From the NCBI RefSeq assembly GCF_010723575.1, contig NZ_BLKZ01000001.1:3720001-3784000 (forward strand): a stretch of DNA of 64,000 nucleotides, given 5' to 3'. The DNA is from Mycobacterium bourgelatii. Lineage in GTDB: Bacteria > Actinomycetota > Actinomycetes > Mycobacteriales > Mycobacteriaceae. The translations under genes and the position numbers were made by a program. Every line of letters begins with the position of its first letter. Position 1 is the first letter of the stretch. Below are positions 26,525 through 35,731 of this stretch, piece after piece. The notes under the pieces are model-generated. The model saw only the letters and a program-made list of their open reading frames with translations. It searched no databases and was not told the origin of the DNA.

Positions 26525-28537
26525 TCAGATCGGCAGAAACCCGCGCAGCGCGCCCGAATTGCCGTTCCCACCGGCTGCACCGGCGACGCTGCCAGCACCC
26601 GCGGTGCCGTCGTCCCCGGCGACGCCGGCCGCGCCGTAGTCCGACGGCGAGGGCTCTGGGGAGTTATTCGGATTGTTAAAGCTGGCGGTCGCTGTGCCAC
26701 CGCCGCCACCGCTTCCGCCCTTGCCGAGGGCACCGCCCGCGGCGCCCGCGCCACCCGCGCCACCTAGGCCGCCAATGCCCACCTTGCCGATGAGGCCTGA
26801 ACTGCCGCCGTCGCCGCCACGGCCCCCGGCGGCCCCATCGCTAGCGTTGCCGCCGTCACCCCCGTGACCGCCGTTTCCGCCGTCACCGCCCTGAAGATCG
26901 GAATTGGCCAACAGTTGATAGGTGGTGGCATTCCCGCCGCCGCCACCGGCACCTCCCAAACCACCGCCGCCACCGGCCGCACCGGCGCCGCCCGCACCGC
27001 CGGCACCGCCCGCGCCGCCATCACCGAAGAGAATCCCCGCGGCACCGCCAGCGCCCCCGGCACCGCCCACCCCTGCGGCACCGGCGTTGCCGCCATTGGC
27101 GCCGTCGCCGCCGCTGCCGCCTTTGACGGACTGAGCGAAGAAGCCTCCGTTGGTGTCTCCGCCCGCTCCGCCGTTGCCGCCGGCACCACCGAGTGCGCCC
27201 GCACCAGCGTTGCCACCGACGCCGCCTGCGCCTCCGGCTCCGCCATTGCCGACCAACAGCCCGCCGTGACCACCGGCACCGCCGACACCACCGGCACCAC
27301 CGGCACCACCATCCGCGCCCACAAAGCCGTTGCCGCCGTTACCCGCGGCACCCGCTTGTGGGTTCGGACCTGAAGCGGTCTTCGTGGCGGCGCCGCCGTT
27401 GCCACCGTTGCCACCGTTGCCTCCGAAGCCGAGGGCATTGCCCCCGTCGCCTCCGTTGCCTCCGGTGGCGCTGCCGGACGCGAAAGTACCGTTCCCGAGC
27501 GACTCCTGGATACCTGCTCCGCCGTTCCCACCATTTCCGCCGTTCGCGCCGTCTCCGCCGGCCCCACCCTTTCCGCCGGTGACATCGTTGAAGATGCCCG
27601 GATGCAGCCCGGTAGCGGACCCGCCGTCTCCGCCCTTGCCTCCGCTGACCAAGGCGTTTCCGGGGACGCCGGGCTCGCCATTGCCGCCGGTGATCGTGAA
27701 TTGGCTGGAAACATCTGCGCCGTCAGCCCCGGCGGGGTTTGTCCCGATGAATGTGGGGTTGCCGCTGTGTCCAGCCCTACCAGCTCCGCCAGCACCGCCG
27801 ATGCCTCCGTTGCCGAATAGCCCAGCGTTCCCGCCGGCGCCGCCAGCTCCTCCGTTACCCGCGTTGAGTGCACCCAACCCGCCGATCCCGCCTTGGCCAC
27901 CGGCTCCGCCGTTGCCCCACAGCCAGCCGCCGTTGCCGCCCGCCCCACCAGCGCCGCCGTTACCGCCGACGGCGTCCGTGGTGGAAATGCCGGGCGCCCC
28001 GGCCCCACCATTGCCGCCGTGACCGAATAGACCTGCGTTTCCTCCTCTTCCGCCGGCTTGGCCAACCGACGCCCCGGCGGCGCCGCTACCACCGTTGCCC
28101 CACAGCAATCCACCATCACCACCACTGCCGCCCGGCGTGGTGGCATCGGCGCCGTTACCGATGAGTGGACGCCCCATCAGCATCATGGTCGGTGCGTTGA
28201 CAGCGCCCAGAACTTGCTGTTCCAGGGTTTCCAGCGGCGAGGCCGCCGCCAAGGCGTTGGCCGCCTCGGCAGACGCGTAGGCACTGCTCGCACTGCTTAG
28301 CGTCTGAACAAACTGCTGATGAAACGCCAGCACCTGACCGCTGAGCGCCTGATATGCCTGACCGTGCCCCGCAAAAAGTGCTGCTATCGCTAACGACACC
28401 TCATCGGCACCCGCCGCGAGCAGGGCCGAGGTCGGACCCGCGGCAGCCGCGTTGGCCTCGCTGAGCGCTGAACCTAGACCCGCCAACTCTGATGCCGCCT
28501 GTAGAACGACGTCGGGTGCAGCGATGACGTATGACAC
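26525..28537 (-). CDS. PE_PGRS family protein (670 aa)
   Basis: The N-terminal PE domain (MSYVIAAPDV) carries the secretion motif YASAE at residues 87-91, followed by MGRPLIGNG and about 550 residues of Gly/Ala/Asn-rich PGRS repeats. The PGRS region includes less regular islands such as GNPTFIGTNPAGADGADVSS and LHPGIFNDVTGGKGG, and a short non-repetitive end RGFLPI. Predicted ESX-5 substrate. It ends 26 bases from the stop of the convergent oxygenase gene. From memory no PE_PGRS gene occurs here in M. tuberculosis. Confidence 0.9.
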   Translation of the reverse strand: MSYVIAAPDVVLQAASELAGLGSALSEANAAAAGPTSALLAAGADEVSLAIAALFAGHGQAYQALSGQVLAFHQQFVQTLSSASSAYASAEAANALAAASPLETLEQQVLGAVNAPTMMLMGRPLIGNGADATTPGGSGGDGGLLWGNGGSGAAGASVGQAGGRGGNAGLFGHGGNGGAGAPGISTTDAVGGNGGAGGAGGNGGWLWGNGGAGGQGGIGGLGALNAGNGGAGGAGGNAGLFGNGGIGGAGGAGRAGHSGNPTFIGTNPAGADGADVSSQFTITGGNGEPGVPGNALVSGGKGGDGGSATGLHPGIFNDVTGGKGGAGGDGANGGNGGNGGAGIQESLGNGTFASGSATGGNGGDGGNALGFGGNGGNGGNGGAATKTASGPNPQAGAAGNGGNGFVGADGGAGGAGGVGGAGGHGGLLVGNGGAGGAGGVGGNAGAGALGGAGGNGGAGGDTNGGFFAQSVKGGSGGDGANGGNAGAAGVGGAGGAGGAAGILFGDGGAGGAGGAGGAGAAGGGGGLGGAGGGGGNATTYQLLANSDLQGGDGGNGGHGGDGGNASDGAAGGRGGDGGSSGLIGKVGIGGLGGAGGAGAAGGALGKGGSGGGGGTATASFNNPNNSPEPSPSDYGAAGVAGDDGTAGAGSVAGAAGGNGNSGALRGFLPI

Positions 28538-28797
28538 GACTTACCTCTGGTTGGCTCCTGTCCTTCGGTGCTGGAATGTAGTGCGAGACAGCCGATCTGA
28601 CGATGTGCACAATGCACACTTGTGGTGCTCGATTGTGGCGAAACTGCTGTGCGAAACCGCTATTCGCAACAGCAGCAGTACCGACGGAGAATGCAGCCGG
28701 CGCGCGATTATCTGGCCGCCCTCGCTGCCCCAGCCCGCCCCTCTACCTCGACGAACGCTGGTTTGAAGCACTGTGACCTGGCTATTCTCAGACGATC

Positions 28798-30420
28798 ATG
28801 GCAGCCGATGCGGACCCCTCCGGTGATGACGACGCGCACTCACCGACAACCGAGCGCAAGCCTCGGCGGCTCCGCAATGTGATCAAGGCTGGATTCAAGG
28901 TTCTCGGCGCGCTGATATCGACCGCGGTGGTTGTCGCGGCCGGCATTGCGTGGACCACGTATCGCAGCGCATCAACGGGCATCACCCGGTCCGAGGCGTT
29001 GGCCGATGAACCGCCATCGACCGGCAGCGAGCAAAACATCCTGATCATCGGCCTCGACAGCCGTCGCGACCAGCAGGGCCGCCCCCTGCCGAAAGACCTC
29101 TACCAAGCACTGCATGCCGGCGAAGAGGATGCCGGCGAAGGCGCCGCCGACGCCCTCATCGTGTTGCACCTGCCCGCCGGGACGGGGCCGGCCACGGCGA
29201 TCTCCATCCCCCGCGACGACTACGTCGACCTCGCGGGGTGCCCCGACTCGGTGTGCAAAGGCAAGGTGAAAGAGGCCTACAGCCTCGCCTACCAGCGTGT
29301 GCTCAACGGCTATGACTCAGCCGCGCCCGAGAACGAAGACTCCGCAGCGAAGGAACAGCGGGCGCGGGAGGCAGGCCGCAAAGCCCAGATCAGCACGGTC
29401 CGGCGGCTGCTGCAAATTCCCATTGACCACTTCATTGAGGTCACCTTGGCCGGGTTCTTCCAGATCGCTCGGGTAGTCGAACCCATCACGGTGTGCCTGA
29501 ACGAGGACACCTCCGATCGCTACTACTCGGGGGCCCAGTTCAACAAAGGCATCCAGCAGATCAGCGCCGCGCAGGCGGTGTCGTTCGTGCGCCAGCGCCG
29601 CGACGGCAACGACACGGTGTTCACAGACCTCGATCGAACACGACGTCAGCAGGCCTTCATCGTCTCGCTGGTGAATGCGCTGCGCCATGGTGACGCCTTC
29701 TCGACTCCGACGCGGTTGCGGGAGCTGCTGAACGTCGCCAAGCAAAACGTCGCGGTTGACGCCGGGTTTGATTTCGAGGACTTCGTGCGTAATGCACCTA
29801 CCATGCTCAATCGACCGATCAGGTTATATACGTTGCCGGTCACCGGATTTGGTGAACTCTCCAATGGTGCCTACGTCAATTACGTCGACGTCCCGACCAT
29901 CCGTTCCATCGTCCAAGGCCTAGTAGGCACCGATTCGCCCACGCCATCCCCGAGCATCACTACGGGCGCGGCAACGCAACCAACATACGGTACGCCGCTG
30001 GTAGCGAGCACCTTCGCGCTCGACGTCGTCAACGCCTCGGGCCAGGAAGGAATGGCGGCGAGTCTCCAAAAATCCTTGGCGACAGGGCGTCTCACTGCTG
30101 GGACGACCAGCACAGCCGATTCCCTCAGTCAGACAAGCACAATCGTTTACGGACGCGGAGCGAAAGCCGCCGCTGAGGACTTGGCCGACGACCTCGGCCT
30201 CAGTGCCACCGAATCCGACAGCATCGCACCCGACACCGTGCAGTTGACCGTCGGAGCCGATTATTACAAGTTTTACAACCTCATTCGCACATCGGAACCG
30301 ACGACTACAACCGCGACGACGCCCGTCTCCACCGTGCCGGCGGCCGGTACCGGCACAAAGGAACCGACGCCGGAGGACCTTACCCAGATGACTGGCGATG
30401 CGATTCCCTGTGTGAAATGA
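28798..30420 (+). CDS. LytR-CpsA-Psr (LCP) ligase with LytR_C domain
   Basis: A 540-residue envelope protein: cytoplasmic basic N terminus of about 30 residues, one membrane helix (VLGALISTAVVVAAGIAW), an LCP catalytic domain with ILIIGLDSRRDQ, DALIVLHLP, AISIPRDDYVDL and FVRQRRDGNDTVFTDLDRTRRQQAF, and a C-terminal LytR_C domain (FALDVVNASGQEGMAASLQ). LCP enzymes such as Lcp1 join arabinogalactan to peptidoglycan in mycobacteria (family knowledge); this is probably one of several paralogues. A Thr/Pro-rich tail ends the protein. ATG start; it converges on the cyclase gene with 29 bases between. Confidence 0.9.
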   Translation: MAADADPSGDDDAHSPTTERKPRRLRNVIKAGFKVLGALISTAVVVAAGIAWTTYRSASTGITRSEALADEPPSTGSEQNILIIGLDSRRDQQGRPLPKDLYQALHAGEEDAGEGAADALIVLHLPAGTGPATAISIPRDDYVDLAGCPDSVCKGKVKEAYSLAYQRVLNGYDSAAPENEDSAAKEQRAREAGRKAQISTVRRLLQIPIDHFIEVTLAGFFQIARVVEPITVCLNEDTSDRYYSGAQFNKGIQQISAAQAVSFVRQRRDGNDTVFTDLDRTRRQQAFIVSLVNALRHGDAFSTPTRLRELLNVAKQNVAVDAGFDFEDFVRNAPTMLNRPIRLYTLPVTGFGELSNGAYVNYVDVPTIRSIVQGLVGTDSPTPSPSITTGAATQPTYGTPLVASTFALDVVNASGQEGMAASLQKSLATGRLTAGTTSTADSLSQTSTIVYGRGAKAAAEDLADDLGLSATESDSIAPDTVQLTVGADYYKFYNLIRTSEPTTTTATTPVSTVPAAGTGTKEPTPEDLTQMTGDAIPCVK

Positions 30421-30449
30421 CAAAGGCGCGTTGCCGACGGCGTGCACAG

Positions 30450-33400
30450 TCAAGGCATCGCGGCGGCCCATTTCATATGTCCCTCGAACCCCAGTGAGGT
30501 CGCCATCGCGCGATAGCGGTCCCGCCAGTCACGGTAGGCGGCCCCGTCTCCCCGGGCACGAGCCAGCAGCGCGCGAAGGCGCAGCAGCGAGATCTCGTGC
30601 ACGACGAACCCAGGATCTGTTGGCACTGCGGCCAACCGAGCCATCGCATGCTCGGCCTCGCCGAGGTCGCCGTCACCAGCGCGTTGCAGCAGTGTCTCCA
30701 CCAGGACGCTGGTGGCGAGCGCGGTCCAGATGCATCCGCCGCAGTTGACTATGTCGTCGAAGACCGCGCGGGCCAATTCGACCGCGTCCGCGATGTCGCC
30801 CGACCGCGCCTTTTCCCGTGCTCTGTGTATGTCCACCAGCGGCACGTTGTTCTTCGCGAACCTGTCGCTGGCGGCCCGGTCTCGCATCTTGGCGAGTAGC
30901 TCGAAGCCCTGTTCGCGTGCCGGGCCATCTTGGTACGCCAAAACGAGTCCATGAATTCCGCAGGCCAGGTCAAGAGCAAGGTCGTCGCCCGACTGCTCTG
31001 CGAAGGACAGTATTTCGGATGTCTCGCGCAGGACCGTCGCATCCGGCAGCAAAACCCCGTACGGGATCGCCGGGACGTACGTGAACCACAGGATGCCGCA
31101 GATTGTCCCCGGGTCGGCCCTAAGCCGCCGGCCCGTCGCAATCGCCCGGTCGAAGTCCTCTCTCCAGCCCGCAATGCCCAGACTCCATCGGGCGAAACCA
31201 CGCATGGCGATCGCGGAGGTTAACGGCGACTCGAAGATCAACGCCCCTTTGGCGAAATCTCCCTCTGCCAGGTCGATCAAGCGCTGGGCGTATCGAAGCA
31301 CGTCGGCCATTTCGCCGGTCTCGTGCTTGGCGACCATTGCCGCGAAGGCCAGTCCGACAGTCAATGTTGGATCGCCGATTGCCTCCAGCAGTTCGATGAG
31401 TTCATCAGCGAGCTTCGATGCCTCCCGGCGATGGGCCTTCATCGTCTGCCATGTCACCAATCCGACCATCCCGATCGCAAGCGATCGCCGATCGGCCACT
31501 GCGGCACACAACTCACGCAGCTCCTCAAAGCCGGTGTCGGCGCCGCTGCCGCCCGCCCGAAATGCTGTGGCACACAGAAGTGTTCGAGGAGCGATTCGCA
31601 TGGTCGAACGATCACCGTCGTCGTCGGACAGCCGATCAGCGACCTGACGGGCCCGTCGCCAACTCGTCTGCGCGGCACGCACGTCGCGGAAGGTGAACCA
31701 GGTTCCAGCGCGCATGTGCCAGTCGAAGGCGGCCTGCAAATCACCCGCCGCCTCGACGTGTTCTGCGATCAGGGCCGCGTTCTCGTCAGCAGACCCGCCC
31801 GCTTCGATCGCTGCTGCGACCCGTTGATGCAATTGCGCACGAACGGATTTGAGCTGTGACTCGTAGGCAACCGTGCGGATAAGCGGGTGACGGAAGGCAT
31901 ACTCGGCGTTCGAAGCGAACCTGATCTGAGCGACGAGTTCCGCCTCGATCAGGGGCGCCACGTCGACATCCGGGATCAGCGCGGCCAGCAGATCGGCATC
32001 GAATCGGCCCCCGATGACTGCCGCAGCATTCAGCGTTCGTTTGGCCCTCCCCCCAAGACGGTCGATGCGTGCGCCAATGGTGGCTTGCAGGGTTGCCGGC
32101 ACGTCGACGTCCGCGATGTCACCAGATCGTTGGTAGGAACCCGGCTCGCCTTGCAGCACACCGCGTTCGGCTAGATCGCGCACGATCTCCTCGACGAAGA
32201 ACGGGTTTCCGGCAGCGCGAGCGGCGATTTGAGCAGGCAGTTCACCGCTCACCGAATCAGCACCGAGGAGCTCACCCGTCAGTGCCAGGGTGTGGGCATC
32301 GCTCAACGGCCGCAGCGCAATTGTCTGGGTACCGGGGATTCGGTTAAACGCGCCTTGGTATTCCGGACGGTAAGTGATCAGGACCAACGACGGGATCTGC
32401 GGCACGACAGCCAGGAAATCGGACAACATCGACTCGCTGATTTCATCGATCCAGTGCGCATCCTCGATCACGTACACCGCCGCCTCACTGCGGTCCAGTG
32501 CTCCGGCATTGACCAGGGCGGTCAAACGCCGGCGCCGTGCGTCGGCGGCGATGTCGGGCAGCGGACTCGCTGCGTCACGAATTCCCATCAGGTCGTCGAG
32601 CAGCAGCAGGTCCTCCGGGTCGGCCCCGGGAAACCGGTCGCGGATACGGGTCCGCGCGATGTCGGCACTTAGTCCGTCGATTCCCATTGCCGCGCGCAGC
32701 ATCCGGGCCACCGCGTGGAACGGGATGTCGCTGGCGTGCGACTCACAGTAGGTGGCGAACACCGGCACACCGCGACCGCTCGCCAGCGTGGCGGTCTCAC
32801 CGACCAATCGGCTCTTGCCGATGCCCGGGGGGCCCACGATGTTGACAATGCAGCCCGACCCGGCGATCGCCTCGTCAAGGATCCCGCCCAGGGTCGTCAG
32901 CTCCCAGGTGCGGCCGACTAGTTTCGATTCGCTGCGGCGATGCGGCTGGTGCACAGCGACGGCCAACAGACGCCTGGCGATCAGCTTGCTCCCGCCTTTG
33001 ACCTGAACCAGTTCCGGCTCGCTCAGCACGACGGCGTCACCCACCAAGTTGGCTGTCGAATCGCTCAGCATGACCCCATTGGGTGGTGCCACGGATTCCA
33101 TCCGCTGGGCCATGCCGACTTGTTCACCGATGGCGGTGTAGCCCAACGCCGCTGAACCGATCTCGCCGGTGATGACCTGTCCCGAATTGAGTCCGATCCT
33201 CAATCTCAGGTCCACGCCGTCAAGCGCTCGGACATCGACGGCCAGACGCTGCGTTGCTTCCTGCAGGTCCAATGACGCCAGACAGGCACGAATCGCATGG
33301 TCTTCTAACGCTATTGGCGCACCGAATACCGCCATGATGCCGTCCCCGGTGAACTTGTCCACCGTGCCGCCGTAGCGTTGCACGACCGTCACCGCGCGGT

Positions 33401-33644
33401 CGATCAGGTCGGCCATGATTTCTCGCAGCCGCTCGGCGCCCAGCGCCGCGGCAATCTCCATCGAATGGACAACGTCGGCGAACAACACCGTTACCTGCTT
33501 GTACTCGGCGGAGCGAGCCGCGGCTGCGGCCGGTGTGCCGCACTCACTGCAGAATTTGGCTGTCACGCCCAATTGGTGGCCGCACGAGCCACAGGACAGC
33601 ACCGCCGCGGTCGGTCCACCGCGACCGTCGCCGTCGTCGTCCAC
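30450..33644 (-). CDS. Zinc-ribbon / nucleotide cyclase / AAA ATPase regulator
   Basis: A 1064-residue multidomain protein. A zinc ribbon (C18, C21, C32, C35) leads into a class III cyclase domain with metal-binding Asp58 (VLFADVV) and Asp102 (KFTGDG), substrate Lys98, Thr171 and Arg182; but the transition-state Asn expected at position 178 is Gly (GEQVGMAQR). An AAA/STAND ATPase follows with Walker A GPPGIGKSR and Walker B YVIEDAHWID, then a long alpha-helical TPR-like region to the end. No HTH is seen. Its output may be conformational rather than cyclic-nucleotide production. GTG start. Confidence 0.85.
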   Translation of the reverse strand: MDDDGDGRGGPTAAVLSCGSCGHQLGVTAKFCSECGTPAAAAARSAEYKQVTVLFADVVHSMEIAAALGAERLREIMADLIDRAVTVVQRYGGTVDKFTGDGIMAVFGAPIALEDHAIRACLASLDLQEATQRLAVDVRALDGVDLRLRIGLNSGQVITGEIGSAALGYTAIGEQVGMAQRMESVAPPNGVMLSDSTANLVGDAVVLSEPELVQVKGGSKLIARRLLAVAVHQPHRRSESKLVGRTWELTTLGGILDEAIAGSGCIVNIVGPPGIGKSRLVGETATLASGRGVPVFATYCESHASDIPFHAVARMLRAAMGIDGLSADIARTRIRDRFPGADPEDLLLLDDLMGIRDAASPLPDIAADARRRRLTALVNAGALDRSEAAVYVIEDAHWIDEISESMLSDFLAVVPQIPSLVLITYRPEYQGAFNRIPGTQTIALRPLSDAHTLALTGELLGADSVSGELPAQIAARAAGNPFFVEEIVRDLAERGVLQGEPGSYQRSGDIADVDVPATLQATIGARIDRLGGRAKRTLNAAAVIGGRFDADLLAALIPDVDVAPLIEAELVAQIRFASNAEYAFRHPLIRTVAYESQLKSVRAQLHQRVAAAIEAGGSADENAALIAEHVEAAGDLQAAFDWHMRAGTWFTFRDVRAAQTSWRRARQVADRLSDDDGDRSTMRIAPRTLLCATAFRAGGSGADTGFEELRELCAAVADRRSLAIGMVGLVTWQTMKAHRREASKLADELIELLEAIGDPTLTVGLAFAAMVAKHETGEMADVLRYAQRLIDLAEGDFAKGALIFESPLTSAIAMRGFARWSLGIAGWREDFDRAIATGRRLRADPGTICGILWFTYVPAIPYGVLLPDATVLRETSEILSFAEQSGDDLALDLACGIHGLVLAYQDGPAREQGFELLAKMRDRAASDRFAKNNVPLVDIHRAREKARSGDIADAVELARAVFDDIVNCGGCIWTALATSVLVETLLQRAGDGDLGEAEHAMARLAAVPTDPGFVVHEISLLRLRALLARARGDGAAYRDWRDRYRAMATSLGFEGHMKWAAAMP

Positions 33645-33782
33645 ACCAGTATGGTGTCACGTCCGACCATCGGTAGCGCCACGACGAGCGCCCGTGTTTG
33701 TACGCAGACACGCCGTGCAGAGCGGCATTTTGGGCGCGCTCGCGGCCCTTTGGTGGTCCGGCAGAAGCCCGACAGATGCCCG

Positions 33783-34997
33783 CTACAGGTATCCCGTCTG
33801 GTTCACCAGCCGCACCGACGACGCGCCATCGGGGTAGAACTCGGCGATGCTCAACGACGCCAGGTCAAGGTGCAGCCGGTACAGGATGCCCGGGCCGGCG
33901 TCCAAGGCCATGCGCAGCAGCATCTTGATCGGCGTGACGTGGGAAACCACCAGCACCGTCTCGCCCGGGTACCTCGTGATAACCCGATCGCGCGCTCGGC
34001 GCACGCGCTGGTGTACCGAGTCGAAACTTTCGCCGCCCGGCGGCGTCGCGCTGGTGTCTTGCAGCCATCGCCGATGCAGTTCGGGATCGCGCGCGGCCGC
34101 CTCGGCGAACGTCAGACCTTCCCAAGCACCGAAATCCGTTTCGATGAAATCCTCGTCAACGGTCAAGTCCACGCCCAGCGCTCTAGCCGCCGTCGTCGCG
34201 GTGTCGCAGGCGCGCTGCAGCGGTGACGAGATGACCGTCGCTATGCCCCCGCGCTGCGCCAGATATCTGGCCGCCAAACCCGCTTGGCGCCAACCGACTT
34301 CGTTCAATGCCGGGTCGCCACGCCCGGAATAACGACGCTGCGCCGACAACTCCGTCTGCCCGTGGCGTAACAACAGCAGCCGAGTGGGCGTGCCGCGCGC
34401 GCCGGTCCAGCCGGGGCTCGACGTACCTTCCGACGGCGGCGCCTTGACCGATTCGCCGACCGAACCGACCGAACCAGCCGTCCCGACCGTTCCGGTTGTT
34501 CCGATCGAGCCGACCGGATCGGACGCGCCGGCGGACCCGATCGGCCCCACCGGCACCACCGATGAGGCGCTGTTGTCGCCCCTGCGGTTGGCACGGTCCG
34601 CGGCGTCCATCGCCTCATTCGCCAGCCGATCGGCATGGGCATTGCGTTCCCGCGGCACCCACGAGTAGGTGATACGGCGGAACTGGGATGCCAGCGCTTG
34701 CGCCTGGGCGTGCAGTTCCACCAGGTCGGGGTGCTTGACCTTCCAGCGCCCCGACATCTGCTCCACCACCAGCTTGGAGTCCATCAAAACCGTGGCTTCG
34801 GTGGCGCCCATTTTCACCGCGTCGTCCAAACCGGCTATCAGCCCCCGGTATTCGGCGACGTTGTTGGTCGCCCGGCCGATGGCGCCCTTGCTCTCCGCCA
34901 GGACGGTCGACCTGTCCGCAGTCAAGACCACCGCCCCGTAGCCCGCCGGCCCGGGGTTGCCCCTCGAGCCGCCGTCGGCTTCGATGACTACCTTCAT
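33783..34997 (-). CDS. Bifunctional RNase HI / acid phosphatase (Rv2228c-like)
   Basis: A 404-residue fusion. The RNase HI domain has its acidic residues at D8 (IEADGG), E49 (VAEYRGL), D73 (LMDSKLV) and D123 (HADRLAN). The C-terminal histidine phosphatase domain has RHGQTE (His212), the ETDFGAWEGL segment and VSHVTPIKMLL. The orthologue Rv2228c is an RNase H fused to a CobC-like phosphatase; the latter may act in cobalamin synthesis, consistent with cobC nearby. The linker (about 141-200) is longer than I recall in M. tuberculosis and contains a Gly-X-X tract at 151-181. The ATG overlaps the upstream stop (ATGA). Confidence 0.93.
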   Translation of the reverse strand: MKVVIEADGGSRGNPGPAGYGAVVLTADRSTVLAESKGAIGRATNNVAEYRGLIAGLDDAVKMGATEATVLMDSKLVVEQMSGRWKVKHPDLVELHAQAQALASQFRRITYSWVPRERNAHADRLANEAMDAADRANRRGDNSASSVVPVGPIGSAGASDPVGSIGTTGTVGTAGSVGSVGESVKAPPSEGTSSPGWTGARGTPTRLLLLRHGQTELSAQRRYSGRGDPALNEVGWRQAGLAARYLAQRGGIATVISSPLQRACDTATTAARALGVDLTVDEDFIETDFGAWEGLTFAEAAARDPELHRRWLQDTSATPPGGESFDSVHQRVRRARDRVITRYPGETVLVVSHVTPIKMLLRMALDAGPGILYRLHLDLASLSIAEFYPDGASSVRLVNQTGYL

Positions 34998-35731
34998 TGG
35001 TCGAAGCCCTTGACCCGCAACAAGATCGCGCTGCATTCGGGGCAGCGCACCACCTCGTCCTCGGCGGCCGCCGAGATGCGGGCCAACTCACCTTTACCGA
35101 TCTCGATGCGGCACGCCCCGCATCGATGCCCAAGCAGCTGGCCGGCGCCGGGCCCGCCCCGGGCACGCTGACGTTCATACGCGGCGGCCAGTTCGGGATT
35201 CAATGACGCGGCCAGCGCATCACGTCGCGCGGAAAACTCACTTCGGGCCTGCTCGATCTCGAGCAGTGCGGCGTCGAGCGCCTGTTGCGCATCGGCCAGG
35301 TCGCCCTGCAAAGCCTCGATCGCCCTCGCCTCGACACTCTCCTGCGCCTGTAGTTCCTCGCGGCGTTCCATCACCTCCAGCAGCGAATCTTCCAGGCTGG
35401 CCTGGCGCCGCTGCAGCGTCTCCAATTCGTGCTGCAGATCGCCCTGCTGCTTGGCATCCGTGGCTCCGGACGCGAGCAGCGCCCGATCGCGGTCTTCGCG
35501 CTGGCGCACGGCGTCGATCTCCGACTCGAAACGTCGCACCTCGGCGTCCAGATCCTCCACCGCGATGCGCACCGCAGCTAGTCGGTCGCTGGCCGCGGCG
35601 TGCTCGGCCTGCACCTTGTCGCAGGCCTCGCGCTGCGGCAAATGCTTTGTGCGATGGGCGATCCGGGACAGCTCAGCATCCAACTTCGCCAACTCCAGTA
35701 GCGAACGCTGCTGTGCCACTTCGGCTTTCAT
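34994..35731 (-). CDS. Coiled-coil zinc-ribbon protein (Rv2229c-like)
   Basis: A 245-residue protein: a long antiparallel coiled coil (about residues 10-185, rich in Leu, Glu, Ala and Arg) followed by a zinc ribbon with CGAC near residue 203 and CPEC near 229. It belongs to the family found between Nif3-like and RNase H genes in actinobacteria; a nucleic-acid or assembly role is presumed only. ATG at 35731 gives MKAEVAQQ, overlapping the Nif3-like stop by four bases; its own stop overlaps the next ATG. Confidence 0.9.
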   Translation of the reverse strand: MKAEVAQQRSLLELAKLDAELSRIAHRTKHLPQREACDKVQAEHAAASDRLAAVRIAVEDLDAEVRRFESEIDAVRQREDRDRALLASGATDAKQQGDLQHELETLQRRQASLEDSLLEVMERREELQAQESVEARAIEALQGDLADAQQALDAALLEIEQARSEFSARRDALAASLNPELAAAYERQRARGGPGAGQLLGHRCGACRIEIGKGELARISAAAEDEVVRCPECSAILLRVKGFDQ

